64,000 nt of DNA from Echinarachnius parma (taxonomy: Eukaryota > Echinodermata > Echinoidea > Clypeasteroida > Echinarachniidae): contig JBAMJV010009041.1 of the NCBI GenBank assembly GCA_037951105.1, positions 1-64,000 on the forward strand, in the 5' to 3' direction. Positions 1 to 11,700 of the stretch are shown piece by piece. The notes beneath the pieces are model-generated. The model saw only the letters and a program-made list of their open reading frames with translations, did no database searches and was not told the DNA's origin. How positions within the stretch are numbered: the stretch's first letter is position 1; every line of letters begins with the position of its first letter. A program made the translations under genes and the position numbers.

Positions 1-524
1 CACATCTTCCTACTACACCTCAGTCTCCCTCCTCCCCTCCTCCTCTTCCCTTTCCAGTCTCCACATCTTCCTACTACACCTCAGTCTCCCTCCTCCCCTC
101 CTCCTCTTCCCTTTCCAGTCTCCACATCTTCCTACTACACCTCAGTCTCCCTCCTCCCCTCCTCCTCTTCCCTTTCCAGTCTCCACATCTTCCTACTACA
201 CCTCAGTCTCCCTCCTCCCCTCCTCCTCTTCCCTTTCCAGTCTCCACATCTTCCTACTACACCTCAGTCTCCCTCCTCCCCTCCTCCTCTTCCCTTTCCA
301 GTCTCCACATCTTCCTACTACACCTCAGTCTCCCTCCTCCCCTCCTCCTCTTCCCTTTCCAGTCTCCACATCTTCCTACTACACCTCAGTCTCCCTCCTC
401 CCCTCCTCCTCTTCCCTTTCCAGTCTCCACATCTTCCTACTACACCTCAGTCTCCCTCCTCCCCTCCTCCTCTTCCCTTTCCAGTCTCCACATCTTCCTA
501 CTACACCTCCCTCTCCCTCCTCCC
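1..524. repeat. 61-bp tandem array, about 8.5 copies
   Basis: A 61-bp unit is repeated head to tail. Eight copies look nearly identical; a ninth starting at 489 is partial and diverges after about 36 bp. The + strand of the unit is almost all pyrimidine (runs of TCC and CCT), so the tract is nearly homopurine/homopyrimidine. The array probably continues left of the window. Open frames across it are repeat artefacts. Confidence 0.97.
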
Positions 525-1259
525 AAACTTTGTACCCTTTCTCTCTGCCCAATGCATCGATTGATATTGTTAAAATAATATAATACAAGATTTGAGAAAC
601 TGCAAACAATTGAATACAGTAATATTAGCCCAAAGTTGCATGCAAAAATAGACATGCTACCAAGATTAGAAACATGTCATTTTCGCTTTATAGAGAACCC
701 ATCTCACTTGTATCATGCCCGTACCCCCCCCCCCCCCCCCCCCCCCCCATCCAGAAAGGTCCACTTGTTGTCGGTCTCGGGTCCTGATTACACTTCTTAA
801 CCAGTGGTCTCACCCCCCCCACCCTTGATAAATCATGGCTACGGCCCTTGCATAAACTACTCAACATTTTAATTTTCTGTTTGTTCCTTCTTTTTGTTCT
901 CTTCATTACCATTACCTTGATACAGGGTTGAAGCGACTAAAACAAGCCTGCCTGTCATATTCGTCTGTGAGCACATCCGAGTAGACATGCATCTTTGTAT
1001 ACTACAGTCGCCTCCGTGACAATTTGACATCATATACATTTCCCTGGATCGGTAACTGGCACATTTGTTTGTTTCTTTAGGAGGAGCTCGCTAATAAGTA
1101 AAATATAACCTAGATGAAATGCTCTCGTCTCAATGGATTAAGGTTCTGCCCACTTAAAGGACCTAAAGAATACAACGTACTTTGGCACTTATTCCATAGT
1201 TGATGACTTGTAAAATAGGTCTGCCGAAAAAAAATCCATGAAAATAAACACAGTAGTGA
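525..1259. other. Non-coding stretch with a 25-C homopolymer
   Basis: No gene-like sequence was seen here. A run of about 25 C lies at 724-748 and a shorter C run near 812. The rest is AT-rich unique-looking sequence. Confidence 0.6.
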
Positions 1260-1260
1260 T

Positions 1261-1824
1261 TTAAAGGGATAGTTGAGTTCTGGTAAGGAGAGTACAGTTT
1301 TGGTGAAACTGAATTTTAGTAACCAAAACCTGCATCATTACATTACAAACTAATAGTTATAACTAAAAAGGAACACAAAATTACAAATGACGTAGTAAAG
1401 ATCATGTTATCATTAAAAAAGAGCCGTTAAAACGTAAGAGGGCGCTCTCTAAACACTCATCGGTTTCAACCATTTTGAATAAAATATTGTGCAATGTGAT
1501 GCTTTGTTGAAATAGTGATTAGATAGAGAAATAACCAACAACTATTTAAATACCTTTTTTGTAACTTTTTGAAAAGAGGAAGCATTTTTTTGAATTTTTA
1601 ACGGCTGGTTCAAAATTCTTTAATAAACCTGGGGCCCCAGCTTTATTACAAATTGTTATATTTATGGATATTTCAGCCGTCTCTGAACCGATTTTGATCA
1701 AACAAAGATGATTTTATTATTTAAATATTATGCTCTTTCAAATTTTACACTCAGTTTTTCATTACCTCACCAAAAAAATAAGTAGTCTAGCACCCTCTCT
1801 ACCAAAACTCAACTATCCCTTTAA
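1261..1824. mobile_element. MITE-like element with TTAA ends (family 1)
   Basis: The ends are inverted repeats: TTAAAGGGATAGTTGAGTT at the left and its complement at the right, a perfect match of about 19 bp. Both ends begin with TTAA, which fits the TTAA target duplication of Kolobok or piggyBac superfamilies. The element is about 560 bp and has no reading frame, so it is non-autonomous. A related, right-truncated copy lies at 12093-12620, and another at 19628-22932 is split by an insertion. Confidence 0.8.
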
Positions 1825-2185
1825 GACTAATTTTCTGATGCCAAATCTCATTTAGCAGCCAGTTTACGCCCCACCCACATTTAGGGTCCAGAATCGGCAG
1901 CGTGATTGACATGTGATCGACAATTCATTGGCTTACGTCATGACGCGTCATCTACAGAATTTGGTTCATTAGTCCGTACTTTAGATGACGTCACATTTTG
2001 GCGATTTAAAAGGGGCGTTCCCAGGACAATTAGATATTTACTAATTACCCCAAAATTGATTGATTTCATGAGAAATGACTGCCAAATTATTTTTCTTCAG
2101 GAAAAGTTACATATAGAGAGCCGAATTGTGAAAATTAGGCCATCTAGACGCTATAGGTCCTTTAATTAGACGTTTTTCCTATAAA

Positions 2186-2640
2186 TTGTATATTTGCCCC
2201 CTAAATGAGTCTTGCCCAATAACTCAAATTATGTGTGTGATTTGTATAAAGAAGCATACAGTATTATTTAACAAGTTAATAGCATGTAACTATTGCCCGA
2301 AAACTAAGGTGTTTTGCCCCCTTAATGAGATATATTTTGCCCAAATAATGGAATATGATCTCATTTTGCATGAGGATTAATAGATAGTTATCAAAGTCAA
2401 ATTTTCTTAAGTGAAGTGTGTGATTTGTTATAAGGTAGCAAACAGTATTTTTAAACAGGTAAATAGCATGTAACTATTGCCCCAAAACTAAGGTGTTTTG
2501 CCTCCTAAATGAGATATATTTTGCCAAAAAGGGAATATGATCTCATTTTGCCTGAAGATTAGAATCATCAGAGTCAAATTTTCCTCTAACGGTATGTAAA
2601 GTGTGTGATTTGTTCTCAGGTATTATACAGTATTACGTAA
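2186..2640. repeat. Degenerate tandem repeat, period about 185 bp
   Basis: The phrase TGTGTGATTTGT recurs near 2232, 2416 and 2601, and the phrase AACTATTGCCC recurs with the same spacing. This gives about 2.4 diverged copies. Short open frames here follow the repeat and show no protein features. Confidence 0.75.
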
Positions 2641-5160
2641 TAGTGATGATTCTTTAAGCAAAAAAGCAGCATAACTTGTAAAGAGACTATTGTAACAACT
2701 AAGAAAATATGATATCAAATTCTACCCTCAATATATTTTTATAGATCTTGTTTTTATAGTAATGGCAATAATAATGGAATGAAATACTAGTTTATAAATC
2801 ATACTTGTGTTACATTTGTACATTAACGGATCTACCATCATTGTCAAATGATATTCTTTCACATGGTTGGTAATAAGAGCATACATTTCATTTTTTGTGT
2901 GTGGGGCGTTTCCCACTACTGTCATTTACCTGTAAGTATTCAACTCGTATAGTGATGTATCCATTTATTAGTAGTTCAGTATTCAACTCAATTTTGATTT
3001 ATGATAATGTATACCTTTTAATCAGCAGATACAAAATCTGCATCAAAGCTTGTAAGAAAGTTTAAGATGTTAGTTTACAGTCATATTTTAAGGATTGTAT
3101 AATATGTAGCATTTGATGCTTGTACATGCTTTTTTAAATTTATGAATATTGTAAATGCCTCTAGTAGTTTACATTTGTATTATTGTACATGTAGTATTGA
3201 ATGCTTATACATTTTATTTTTTAATTCATGAATACTTTTTTTATTATATTTTTTTTATATTAACTATTTGAATCATAATGAAGGAATGAAAGTATTACAT
3301 GTTCATGAATTGTTTCTTTGGTATTTGTTTGCATCCGATGATTATTGATTGATGCAAGATGAGGATGATGAGGAGGATGATGAGAGTGACGAGGACAATG
3401 AATGGATGGTTGATGATGAAAATAAAATAAGCGATTCTATACCATACTAAAAATGATCAACATGACAAGGATAAACACTTTAAAGTAATAAAACTATATC
3501 CATGCATTAGTTGGTAGTTACCGTTTTATTTGACAAAAAAGTAAATGCTTTTGCTACAAGCATCGAACTGAAAACCAAGGAGATATCACAGTACCATCTT
3601 GAGTTTTCTCGTTCCTACATTCACATAAATTCTACATTCCAAATTCTCTTCGCAAATTAAATCTGATGATCAAATCCGTACAAATTTGTGCATACAAAAT
3701 GAAAAATTTTCCATTAATTATCTTATACAAATCAACATAAAAAGATAAATTCTTTATGAATGTGTGCGTCTAATTGATACCGATACACAAATGAAATGGA
3801 AAATGACAAAATTGAGGTCATCAAAATGTAGTGCAGCATACAGTTCTTGTACCTAAATGTTCACAACACTTTATAGTATACGATGTAGTTGTACATGTAC
3901 CTTTATTATTCAATAATTTTCCATATCACCACCCAGTGATACGCAAACAAGATCATAATTTATGTTCTTAAATGTATATTTAATTTGCTCATTCATTTGT
4001 AATTCTATACATTCTGTATCATATCACTCACAATCAAATATAAATGCACAATAAACTTAAAGGGACAATACATAATGTGAATTGATTAACTTGAATGCCA
4101 TCACTACATCGCATAACACTGCATTTGATTTCACCGTTTGGGGTTTTTATTTCAAGACATACAAACCAATATGAAAATCAATTAATGGCCAAATTAAACC
4201 ATCCATTCTAACCTTTGTTAGAATCAATCAATTTGTTAGAATCAATCAATATTTCAGTCCTTATGCTAGCTAGCAATGCAGCACTTTGGGTTTCCTACAC
4301 AACAGTACACATGACAATACATGTAGTCCTGTATAATGTATATTCTCAATTCCTTAACTATATTTCCTTCATTTTGCAAGGTTTTTCAAATCACACAAGG
4401 TCTACTTGTAATGTTGATTGTAGTTTTGGTTCATGATAGCTTTATAATCTACCAATTTGCTACCAACATTCAGTTTTGTGTTTTGAGACCAATTTGCCAG
4501 GGCTTCTTCTTAGCCAATAAGTCAACATCTCCGACATAAATGAAATATACTGGTATTCAATACCCTAGTCATAGCCCGTCTTCATAAAACTTAATATCAT
4601 TCAAAAGCGATTTTGTTTTCACTCTACAATACAGAAGCAATGATTTTAGTAGCTTTCAGTTCATGACACCAAGTGGGTTGTGTACAAAGTCTATGGGGAT
4701 TTAATAAACTTGTAGGGAACAGGAATAATGAAAAAGGACTTGGCAAGGGAATTAATATACACCTGTAATAACAAACATTACCAGCTTACATCATGTAACT
4801 AGACTTCTTGTTCAATAGCTCAAATAGCCATAGGAGACAAATGAATACTGTTTGTTTTTCTAAAGCGAGGTAGTATGCCATTTCAAAATGTCCTCATTGA
4901 TTATGGAATGTACACGTATACTAGATGTTCACCCGTTTCTTGTGGGTAAAACAAAAATCTACTGCCATTATGAAGATTATATATATATACGAGTATTGTT
5001 ATTATTCTAGCTGGCAAATAAGGTATACAGTAAAGATATAACATGAGAGAAATATTAATCCACTGGAATAAAGGAAATTGACACTCGGAAAAAGCACATT
5101 CATTTTAAATCTTCACCTAAGAATACAGGAGAACCTCTTAATGAGCTCGGTTATAATACC
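2641..5160. other. AT-rich stretch without a recognised gene
   Basis: The sequence is strongly AT-rich. A GAT-rich acidic mini-frame lies at 3352-3450 (see rejected items). A short direct duplication of a TTAGAATCAATCAAT phrase occurs near 4219-4250. Nothing else is supported. Confidence 0.5.
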
Positions 5161-5440
5161 TGGGGGGTGTTTCACAAAGATCCCAAGTTGGACTTAAAAA
5201 CAATGGAAAGCCATCAGTTTCTTTGAAAAGAAATTGTAAAAGTTCTCTTAAAAGCATAAAATGTTGATTCAAATCATTAATATTTTCTATCATCAAGGAG
5301 ATGTTATGTTATTGATGTAAAACTTATGAAAAGTCTATATTAATACTTGCATTTTTGCTCTTGAATATATTTTATTCCAAGGCTACAAATAGCTTACCAT
5401 AATTGTTAAGACCAACTTAGGATCTTTGTGAAACACCCCA
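5161..5440. mobile_element. Foldback/MITE-like element (family 2)
   Basis: The left end GGGGTGTTTCACAAAGATCC pairs with GGATCTTTGTGAAACACCCC at the right end, so the terminal inverted repeats are about 20 bp with few mismatches. The 280-bp body has no coding potential. A relative lies at 32033-32356, and a decayed one probably near 48374-48660. Confidence 0.75.
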
Positions 5441-5524
5441 GATAATACCTGTTTTACCTGATATAGCAAGGTCATTTCACAGTTCCAGGTGCTATTTATT
5501 TTATTGTTTTTAAGCACTGATACA

Positions 5525-5925
5525 AGATATCTGATATAATGAGGTTAATTAAATGGACCTATGGTGCTTGTTATAATGAGGTTTCCCTGTATACAAATGT
5601 CAAAATGCTCAAATTCAGAATAATATTTTGGCAGAATTAATTTCAAGCTTTTGAATATACATGAACAGTATACACACACGTATGTTGGTTTACTGATCAT
5701 TTTCATCAAGTTATCTGATATAATGAGATTAATCTAATTAACCCAAGATGCTTGTTATAATTAGGTTTCACTGTATACAAATGTCAAAACATGATTACCG
5801 AGGTCCCTTTATTAAAGGTGAAAAAAAAATGCTCAAATGCAGAATATACTGTACATGTATTTTGGCAGAATGAATTTCAAGACTTTTGAATAAACATGAA
5901 CAGTATACACATAGTATGACTTTCA
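5525..5925. repeat. Two diverged tandem copies, about 185 bp
   Basis: The phrases ATCTGATATAATGAG, CTTGTTATAAT and CTGTATACAAATGTCAAAA, then TTTTGGCAGAAT and ATGAACAGTATACACA, occur twice in the same order. The second copy carries a small internal insertion. No coding potential. Confidence 0.65.
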
Positions 5926-6449
5926 CACAAGATGTCCGTAATAAATGTTAGTTTGGCGATCATTGACATGTAATACAAAGGCTTGAATGAATACAGCTAT
6001 TCCGAAATGACCCGACTCTACATGGCCATACATGGGATTTACTTTTGTATCGGACTTTATACTCTACCCCATTTCGAGCATACAACCGACAGTCGAGCGG
6101 AATATAGAGACTGATTTTTCGGCCTAGAATACAGCATACACTGTTCAGCTTTCTGAAGACAAAATCAGCACTTCACTTTGTAAAGTTTTAATATACCCTG
6201 CGTAGTGTATCTAGAGTACCAAATTGCAATTTAAATTCAACAGGATTTTATTAGTGAATAACATCAAAAATGCAATACCGACTAACATGAATTGCCACGA
6301 GTGAAAAAATAATAATTGAATACTTAATAACTTGGAGGAAAAAAAAAATATATGTCCGCTATAAAATTATCTTGATTCCTTTCACTGTCTTTGGCTGTAT
6401 AAAATAAGAATACTGAGGTCTGATGATCACTAACCAAATACTGATAGTT

Positions 6450-6640
6450 TAAAGGGATCTAGTAACATTGTCCAAATACACAAAACTTACTTTAAAACAT
6501 TAGTGATGCTCTCATACCTTGTTGTATTTGTACGTGCAATAGATGCATAGAACAGGTTTGGGTTTTTGAATGAATACATAATGAAGTAATAATAACCCTG
6601 TCAAAACAAATGGCTTTAAATAAATACATACTACCTTACG
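6450..6640. mobile_element. Partial copy of TTAAAGGGATCTAGTAAC family
   Basis: It starts with TTAAAGGGATCTAGTAAC and continues with the same text seen at 60350-60702 and 61590-61977 (ACTTACTT, then a TTGTATTTGTA-like phrase, then AGAACAGG). The right terminus was not identified. Confidence 0.5.
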
Positions 6641-6662
6641 AAATGTGCTCATAAATGATGAC

Positions 6663-7102
6663 TACCGTATTCACCGGCGTAATCGCCGCATCCGCGTAAG
6701 CATGCGGACTTTGAGTATTGAAATTGAAAACAAAAAGTGGGAGAAAAGTGCGCTAGGAAAACTGGCGACAAAAAAAGCGGGAATTTAATGGTTTTCCAAA
6801 TTTTTCTCCTCATCTTGATATATTTCTTGAACAATATTTTCGAAAATATAGTTACAAAATATTCAGAATTACCTTAGTTTCGAGCAAAAATATAGTTTTC
6901 CTGAATAGGAACGAGAACTCTAGCGCTACATGTATTACGAGATTGCCAGCACTTACGAGATTGTCAGCGCAGCTGGCTGACATGTTGTTTTGAGGTCAGT
7001 TAAGAGTGAAAATTTGACTATCGCCGCGTATGCGCCGCACCCCAACTTTGCAGGTTTTTTTCAAGGAAAAAGTATGCGGCGATTACACCGGCGAATACGG
7101 TA
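6663..7102. mobile_element. MITE-like element with CG-rich inverted ends
   Basis: The left end TACCGTATTCACCGGCGTAA is the inverse of the right end, which finishes GGCGAATACGGTA. The inverted repeats are about 28 bp and imperfect, both containing the GGCGATTAC/GTAATCGCC core. The 440-bp body is non-coding. Confidence 0.75.
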
Positions 7103-8662
7103 ATTGTGACCTCACACCACAAAACGACCAATAAGTCGGGAAAAATGATTGTGCTAAGTTTTACATGACAGTAAAGTAGAAGTCAATACCTTTAAAATGG
7201 TATATAATTTGTCATATTTGGACTAAGCGAACCCTCTCAAAATGAGCAGCCAAGATTTGGAACCTAGCTGAATCAGTTAGGGAGAAAACGGGCCGTTTCA
7301 AAGATCGGCGTCCATTCAAGCACTGTAATCTGATCATATTTATTTGATTACAAATCATATTTAAACATGATTTCTGATCCTCAAAATTTCACAAAAGGTA
7401 GATTATGATACCCTCATTCAGGAAATGCCCAAATCCTGAATTTCATATTTTAAACAAAATTTTGCTATATCAGCTAATAACAGACAAACTACCACGGCGA
7501 CATAACGGTCGTTTTGTGGTGTAAGGTCACAATTTGTCAAGGTGTTAATGATGCAAAATACTGCTGAAAACTGCTTATCTACCATAATAACGCAGGTGTA
7601 ATGAAATGAGAGTCGATAAAGGGCCTAAATTTGCGATCCTAGCAGAATCTTCTTCCGAGGCAAAATGAGGTGTAAATAAATGACATCAAAATATATTTCT
7701 GGGTTGTCAAACTTGAGAATGAAATAGTATGCTAACAAAACTCCAGTTTTTGTTTAGCGTAATACATTTTGCACATTGCATCATCAATATAAAAAAAATA
7801 ATAATACACGGTTCTGCAGATATATGCACAATAGATTAATGCCATGGAATGTAAACATGTTCCTTACCATGAATTAAAAGGGAGTGAACAACTGAGGATT
7901 AGATGAAAATGTCATCCAAGTTAAATGGTGTGGTGTAAACAAATACAAACTTAAATATATGTGATGTCAAAACTTATTCAGCAAAAAAATACATGTAATT
8001 GCACTGGGCACATCTTTTTGAAGCCCGTCTCAGCCGAAAAAAGTTTGTGCGTGTTTGCAAACAAAATGTTTTTACCATCCAATATACAGACTACATACAA
8101 CAATGATTCTGAAATTATCTTTTAATACAGTTTCCTAACAGAGACAACTTACAAAACTATACTTATCCACAAATTACATGTACCATCTCAAGTTATTCAC
8201 ATTCTACACATTCAGTTATATTGTACGACAAAAACAAACACCCACTTTGTCAAAATTGGACAACCATTTCATAAATTCACCAGTTCACAGAATACATAAT
8301 GTGCATTTCTTTAGCTTCACAGATTCCCAAAGGCACTTGCACTGGGTGTAGTATGAATTAATTACACTACCAGTAAAATTGTAACTGAATTTATCGTGCT
8401 CCCAACTAGATTTTACAATTCCCATCTAAAGTTAACCAGTTTTAGTTACTAATGTTCAGTTTGACCAGGGCCCAGTAACAATCAATCAATTGATCGTACG
8501 ACTGATTAATTGAATGTACGAGTAATCGTACAACCAACTAATTGATCGTACGATCAAATTATCAATCGTACCATTAAATGTGAATCTTTATATCTTACTT
8601 GTGAACATTAACTACTAGTTTATGAACTATTATTTATAATGTAGCTTTACCAGACGTTGGAT
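7103..8662. other. Intergenic; palindromic CGTACG cluster near 8480-8575
   Basis: AT-rich sequence downstream of the ferritin stop codon; it should include that gene's 3' UTR. I could not pick a polyadenylation signal with confidence. At 8480-8575 several overlapping TTGATCGTACGA-type palindromes occur. Confidence 0.45.
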
Positions 8663-8797
8663 CTAACTAAGTTTTGCGTCAAACTGGTACTCTCCTAGAC
8701 CTGGTCCAGTTCGCTTGAGGTTCGCCAGGTGGTCGCCGATCTCCTTGACGATCTCAGTCTGTTTTGCAAGGAAGTGGTCCTCAACATAGTCACCAAG
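8663..8797 (-). CDS. Degenerate ferritin, exon 4
   Basis: 44 codons plus [16 protein letters not shown] to [10 protein letters not shown], with acceptor CTACAG. Gln141 is kept. Confidence 0.92.
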   Translation of the reverse strand, partial: LGDYVEDHFLAKQTEIVKEIGDHLANLKRTGPGLGEYQFDAKLS

Positions 8798-11700
8798 CTG
8801 TAGATAAAGAGGGAAAAAAACTGTTACATCAAGCTTCTACACTAAACAAATTTTCTCTACTGGCCTGTTTGGGCAAGTAAAATCATAACTGAATAAAATT
8901 GGAAATTGGAGGAAAAAAATATAAATTTAATCTAAATTTTACTTGCCTAAACAGAAAATGTATGTATTTGTACTTGCCTGCTTACTTCTAGATGAGATGT
9001 ACATACATGTAAGGAATTTCATTATTCTCTCATGGTTGACCAATAACTTGATTGCACAATTGGGCAACCAAACTAGGCCATTTAGGAAGTTTTACTTGCC
9101 CGACATTTATTTTTACTTGCCCCAGGCAACAGGGCAAGTGCTAGTGTTTGAGCCCTGGTTACATGTACAGCCAAACCTGTCTAATTAGCCACCTGTCTAT
9201 AGAAGCCAACCTGCCTTTAGACAGTTTAGTGGCTGCCAAAATTGGTCCCTTGCAGAGAAAACAATGTTTTAACCCGTTTATAGAGGTCACCTGTCTACAG
9301 TGGTCACCTTTCTTGTTTCTTCGGGTGATCGCTATACACATGTATGACTGTATACATAAGTTAGCAGGTCTATCTACCAGCAAACACACATTTGTGAGGT
9401 TTAGGACATTTTGTATGCTTTTTTCTTTAAAATGTACAATTTATATGAATTTTACAGCTAATACCAGCAATTTTATAAATGTTGAGATACCCTTAATAAA
9501 TTATGCAAAACGTTGCTTCATCATCACTCAACCAATAAAACGTGTTTTTTTTTAAATACTACACTTAACCCCCTGACTACGGGAACTGGGCTGGCTATGT
9601 ACAAAGTCAATGGGGATTTCAGAATTTCAAAGGAAACGGGTTAACAGGCATGACTCTCCATATACAGTGAAACCATGTTGACCTTGGGACCATTACCTTG
9701 TTATATCAGGGTACAAAATCCAAACAAATTAGACTGTCATATGAGGGTTTTGTTACATTGGATCTCGTTATACCAAGATTGAGCATGATTTTTTAGGCCG
9801 CCAGCTGTCCAAGGAATCAATATTATTGATTAAACTGTGCAGCATTTAAGAGCAATGTAACACAATCTTTTTGATTATTCCCATCCTTTTGTTCCATCCA
9901 TACTGTACATATATTATGAATGATATCATTTTCCTGTTTTACATTGTGATGTCTTGTTAAAAATATGATTAAATAAGATCATCAACAACAATTAAACATC
10001 CCCTTTGGTACATCTTTGAAAAAGTGTAAGAATTTTATAGACTTCATCTTAAATCATTTAATAAATTTGGGTCCCACATTCATTCTGATGAACTTAACTA
10101 TCATTCATTTAAGTCCAACTCTAAATTGTTGTCAGCTGTGAATTACTACTTGAATTTACTGCTTGCGCATTTCAAAATTGGTCAACTTATACACGACCTT
10201 GCGCAGGCAGTAATATATCAGTGACTTTTGCTGTGAAACTCCCTTCTGTGGCTGCAGAAATTGTTCCAATAAAATATGCAAATAGCACCAGATTCATTAT
10301 GTATTTTATTATTCAGGGCTCGACACCCTCACTGGCCCGCTGGCCCGGGGCCAGTGAAATTGCACTTCGGGCCAGCAAAAATGTATAAAAGTCATATTTT
10401 GGTGGCCCGATCGGGCAAGCAGATTTTTGACAAAATTAGAAAAATATTTGTTTTCTTCCATGTCATGAAAGAGTGATTAATAGTAAAAAGTTTACTCGTG
10501 AAAAGAAATACAAATTTTCGGGCCAGTAAATTTTCCTTTTGGTCCACCAGAAAAGGGGAAGAAATTATTTCACTGGCCTGACCGGGCCACCGACAAAAAA
10601 GGGAAGTGTGGAGCCCTGTATTATTTCATAAATCACTTTGTTTGATACTGGTTCTGCCAAACAAGCTATTGCACACTTTCATAGTGCCATGGCTTCTATA
10701 CCAGGAGCCCATTCAACTCTGCTGTTGAGACCATGGAACCTGTCTATAGAGGTCCTCTGTATACAGTGGCCACTTGTCTTGTTTCCCTTCAATCGCCACT
10801 ACATGTATACACAGCTTTAACTGTAGTTGTGACTATAAAACCTGTCTGTAGAGGTCCCCTGTCTACAGAGGTCACCATTTTTTCCCTCTTGTGTGATCAC
10901 TATACAAAGTGTCGACTGCACTTTGACTTTCTCAAACCCGTCTATAAAGGTTCCTTGTCTACAGAGGTCACCATTTTATTTCTCTTATGTGATCACTACA
11001 CAAAGGTTCGACTGCCCTTTGATTTTCTTAAACCTTTTCTAGATAGAGATAACCTAGCTACGGAAACCACTTATTTGCCCTTTTATGGTCACTATGTATA
11101 CACAGGTTTTATCGTCCTTAATTTACTAAGTTACCTGTTCATCTCCGTTCTTTTCAGCCACATTGTAGAGTTTGAGGTACGCGTCGTTGCTGGCTCGTTC
11201 TGCCTCCAGGCACATGGTCATCGCTTCTATACCCGTACCCCAGTCGTCTTTGCCAGGTTTCTGTATGGGTGCAATATATACGAGATTAAAGTTAAAGGTG
11301 CACCTGTAAAGTGTCAGATATTGCCCAAAATGAATTTGAGACTTCAATCCTGTACCAAAATCATCGTAAGATATATGTCTGAATGATGTGTGAAAGTTTT
11401 GTTGAAAAAGATCACTGCTTTCCTGAAAAAGCGAAAATATGCGTCAGCTTTTACAACGGACGTTTATGAGGTTTATGACCGTTAATTAATGCTTTTGAGC
11501 TGAATGATAGATATCGTCATACAAAAGGGGCATTTGAACAAATCTAACCCTATTTTATTCTTCTCTATTTAGCTAAACAACACAGTGTAGAAGAGAAACG
11601 AGGAAGCTCTAAGTAGTTTTTGTGGAGTTAGACACTTTAAATACAGGCATCCATTTAATCATCTTTCCTATGAACTATCACACATTATTCAGAAGAATCT

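Noticed and set aside
1..524. Possible CRISPR array (regular repeats)
   Set aside because: The 61-bp units are contiguous with no unique spacers, and the rest of the window is clearly animal DNA.
3352..3450. 32-codon acidic frame (MQDEDDEEDDESDEDNEW...) on the + strand
   Set aside because: It is short and produced mainly by a GAT/GAG-rich stretch, with no clear splice or promoter context. It could be the end of an acidic protein, but nothing nearby supports that.
10733..11386. 217-codon open frame on the + strand
   Set aside because: It runs through the GAGGTCACC repeat modules and then antisense through ferritin exon 3. The minus-strand ferritin reading is clearly the real one.
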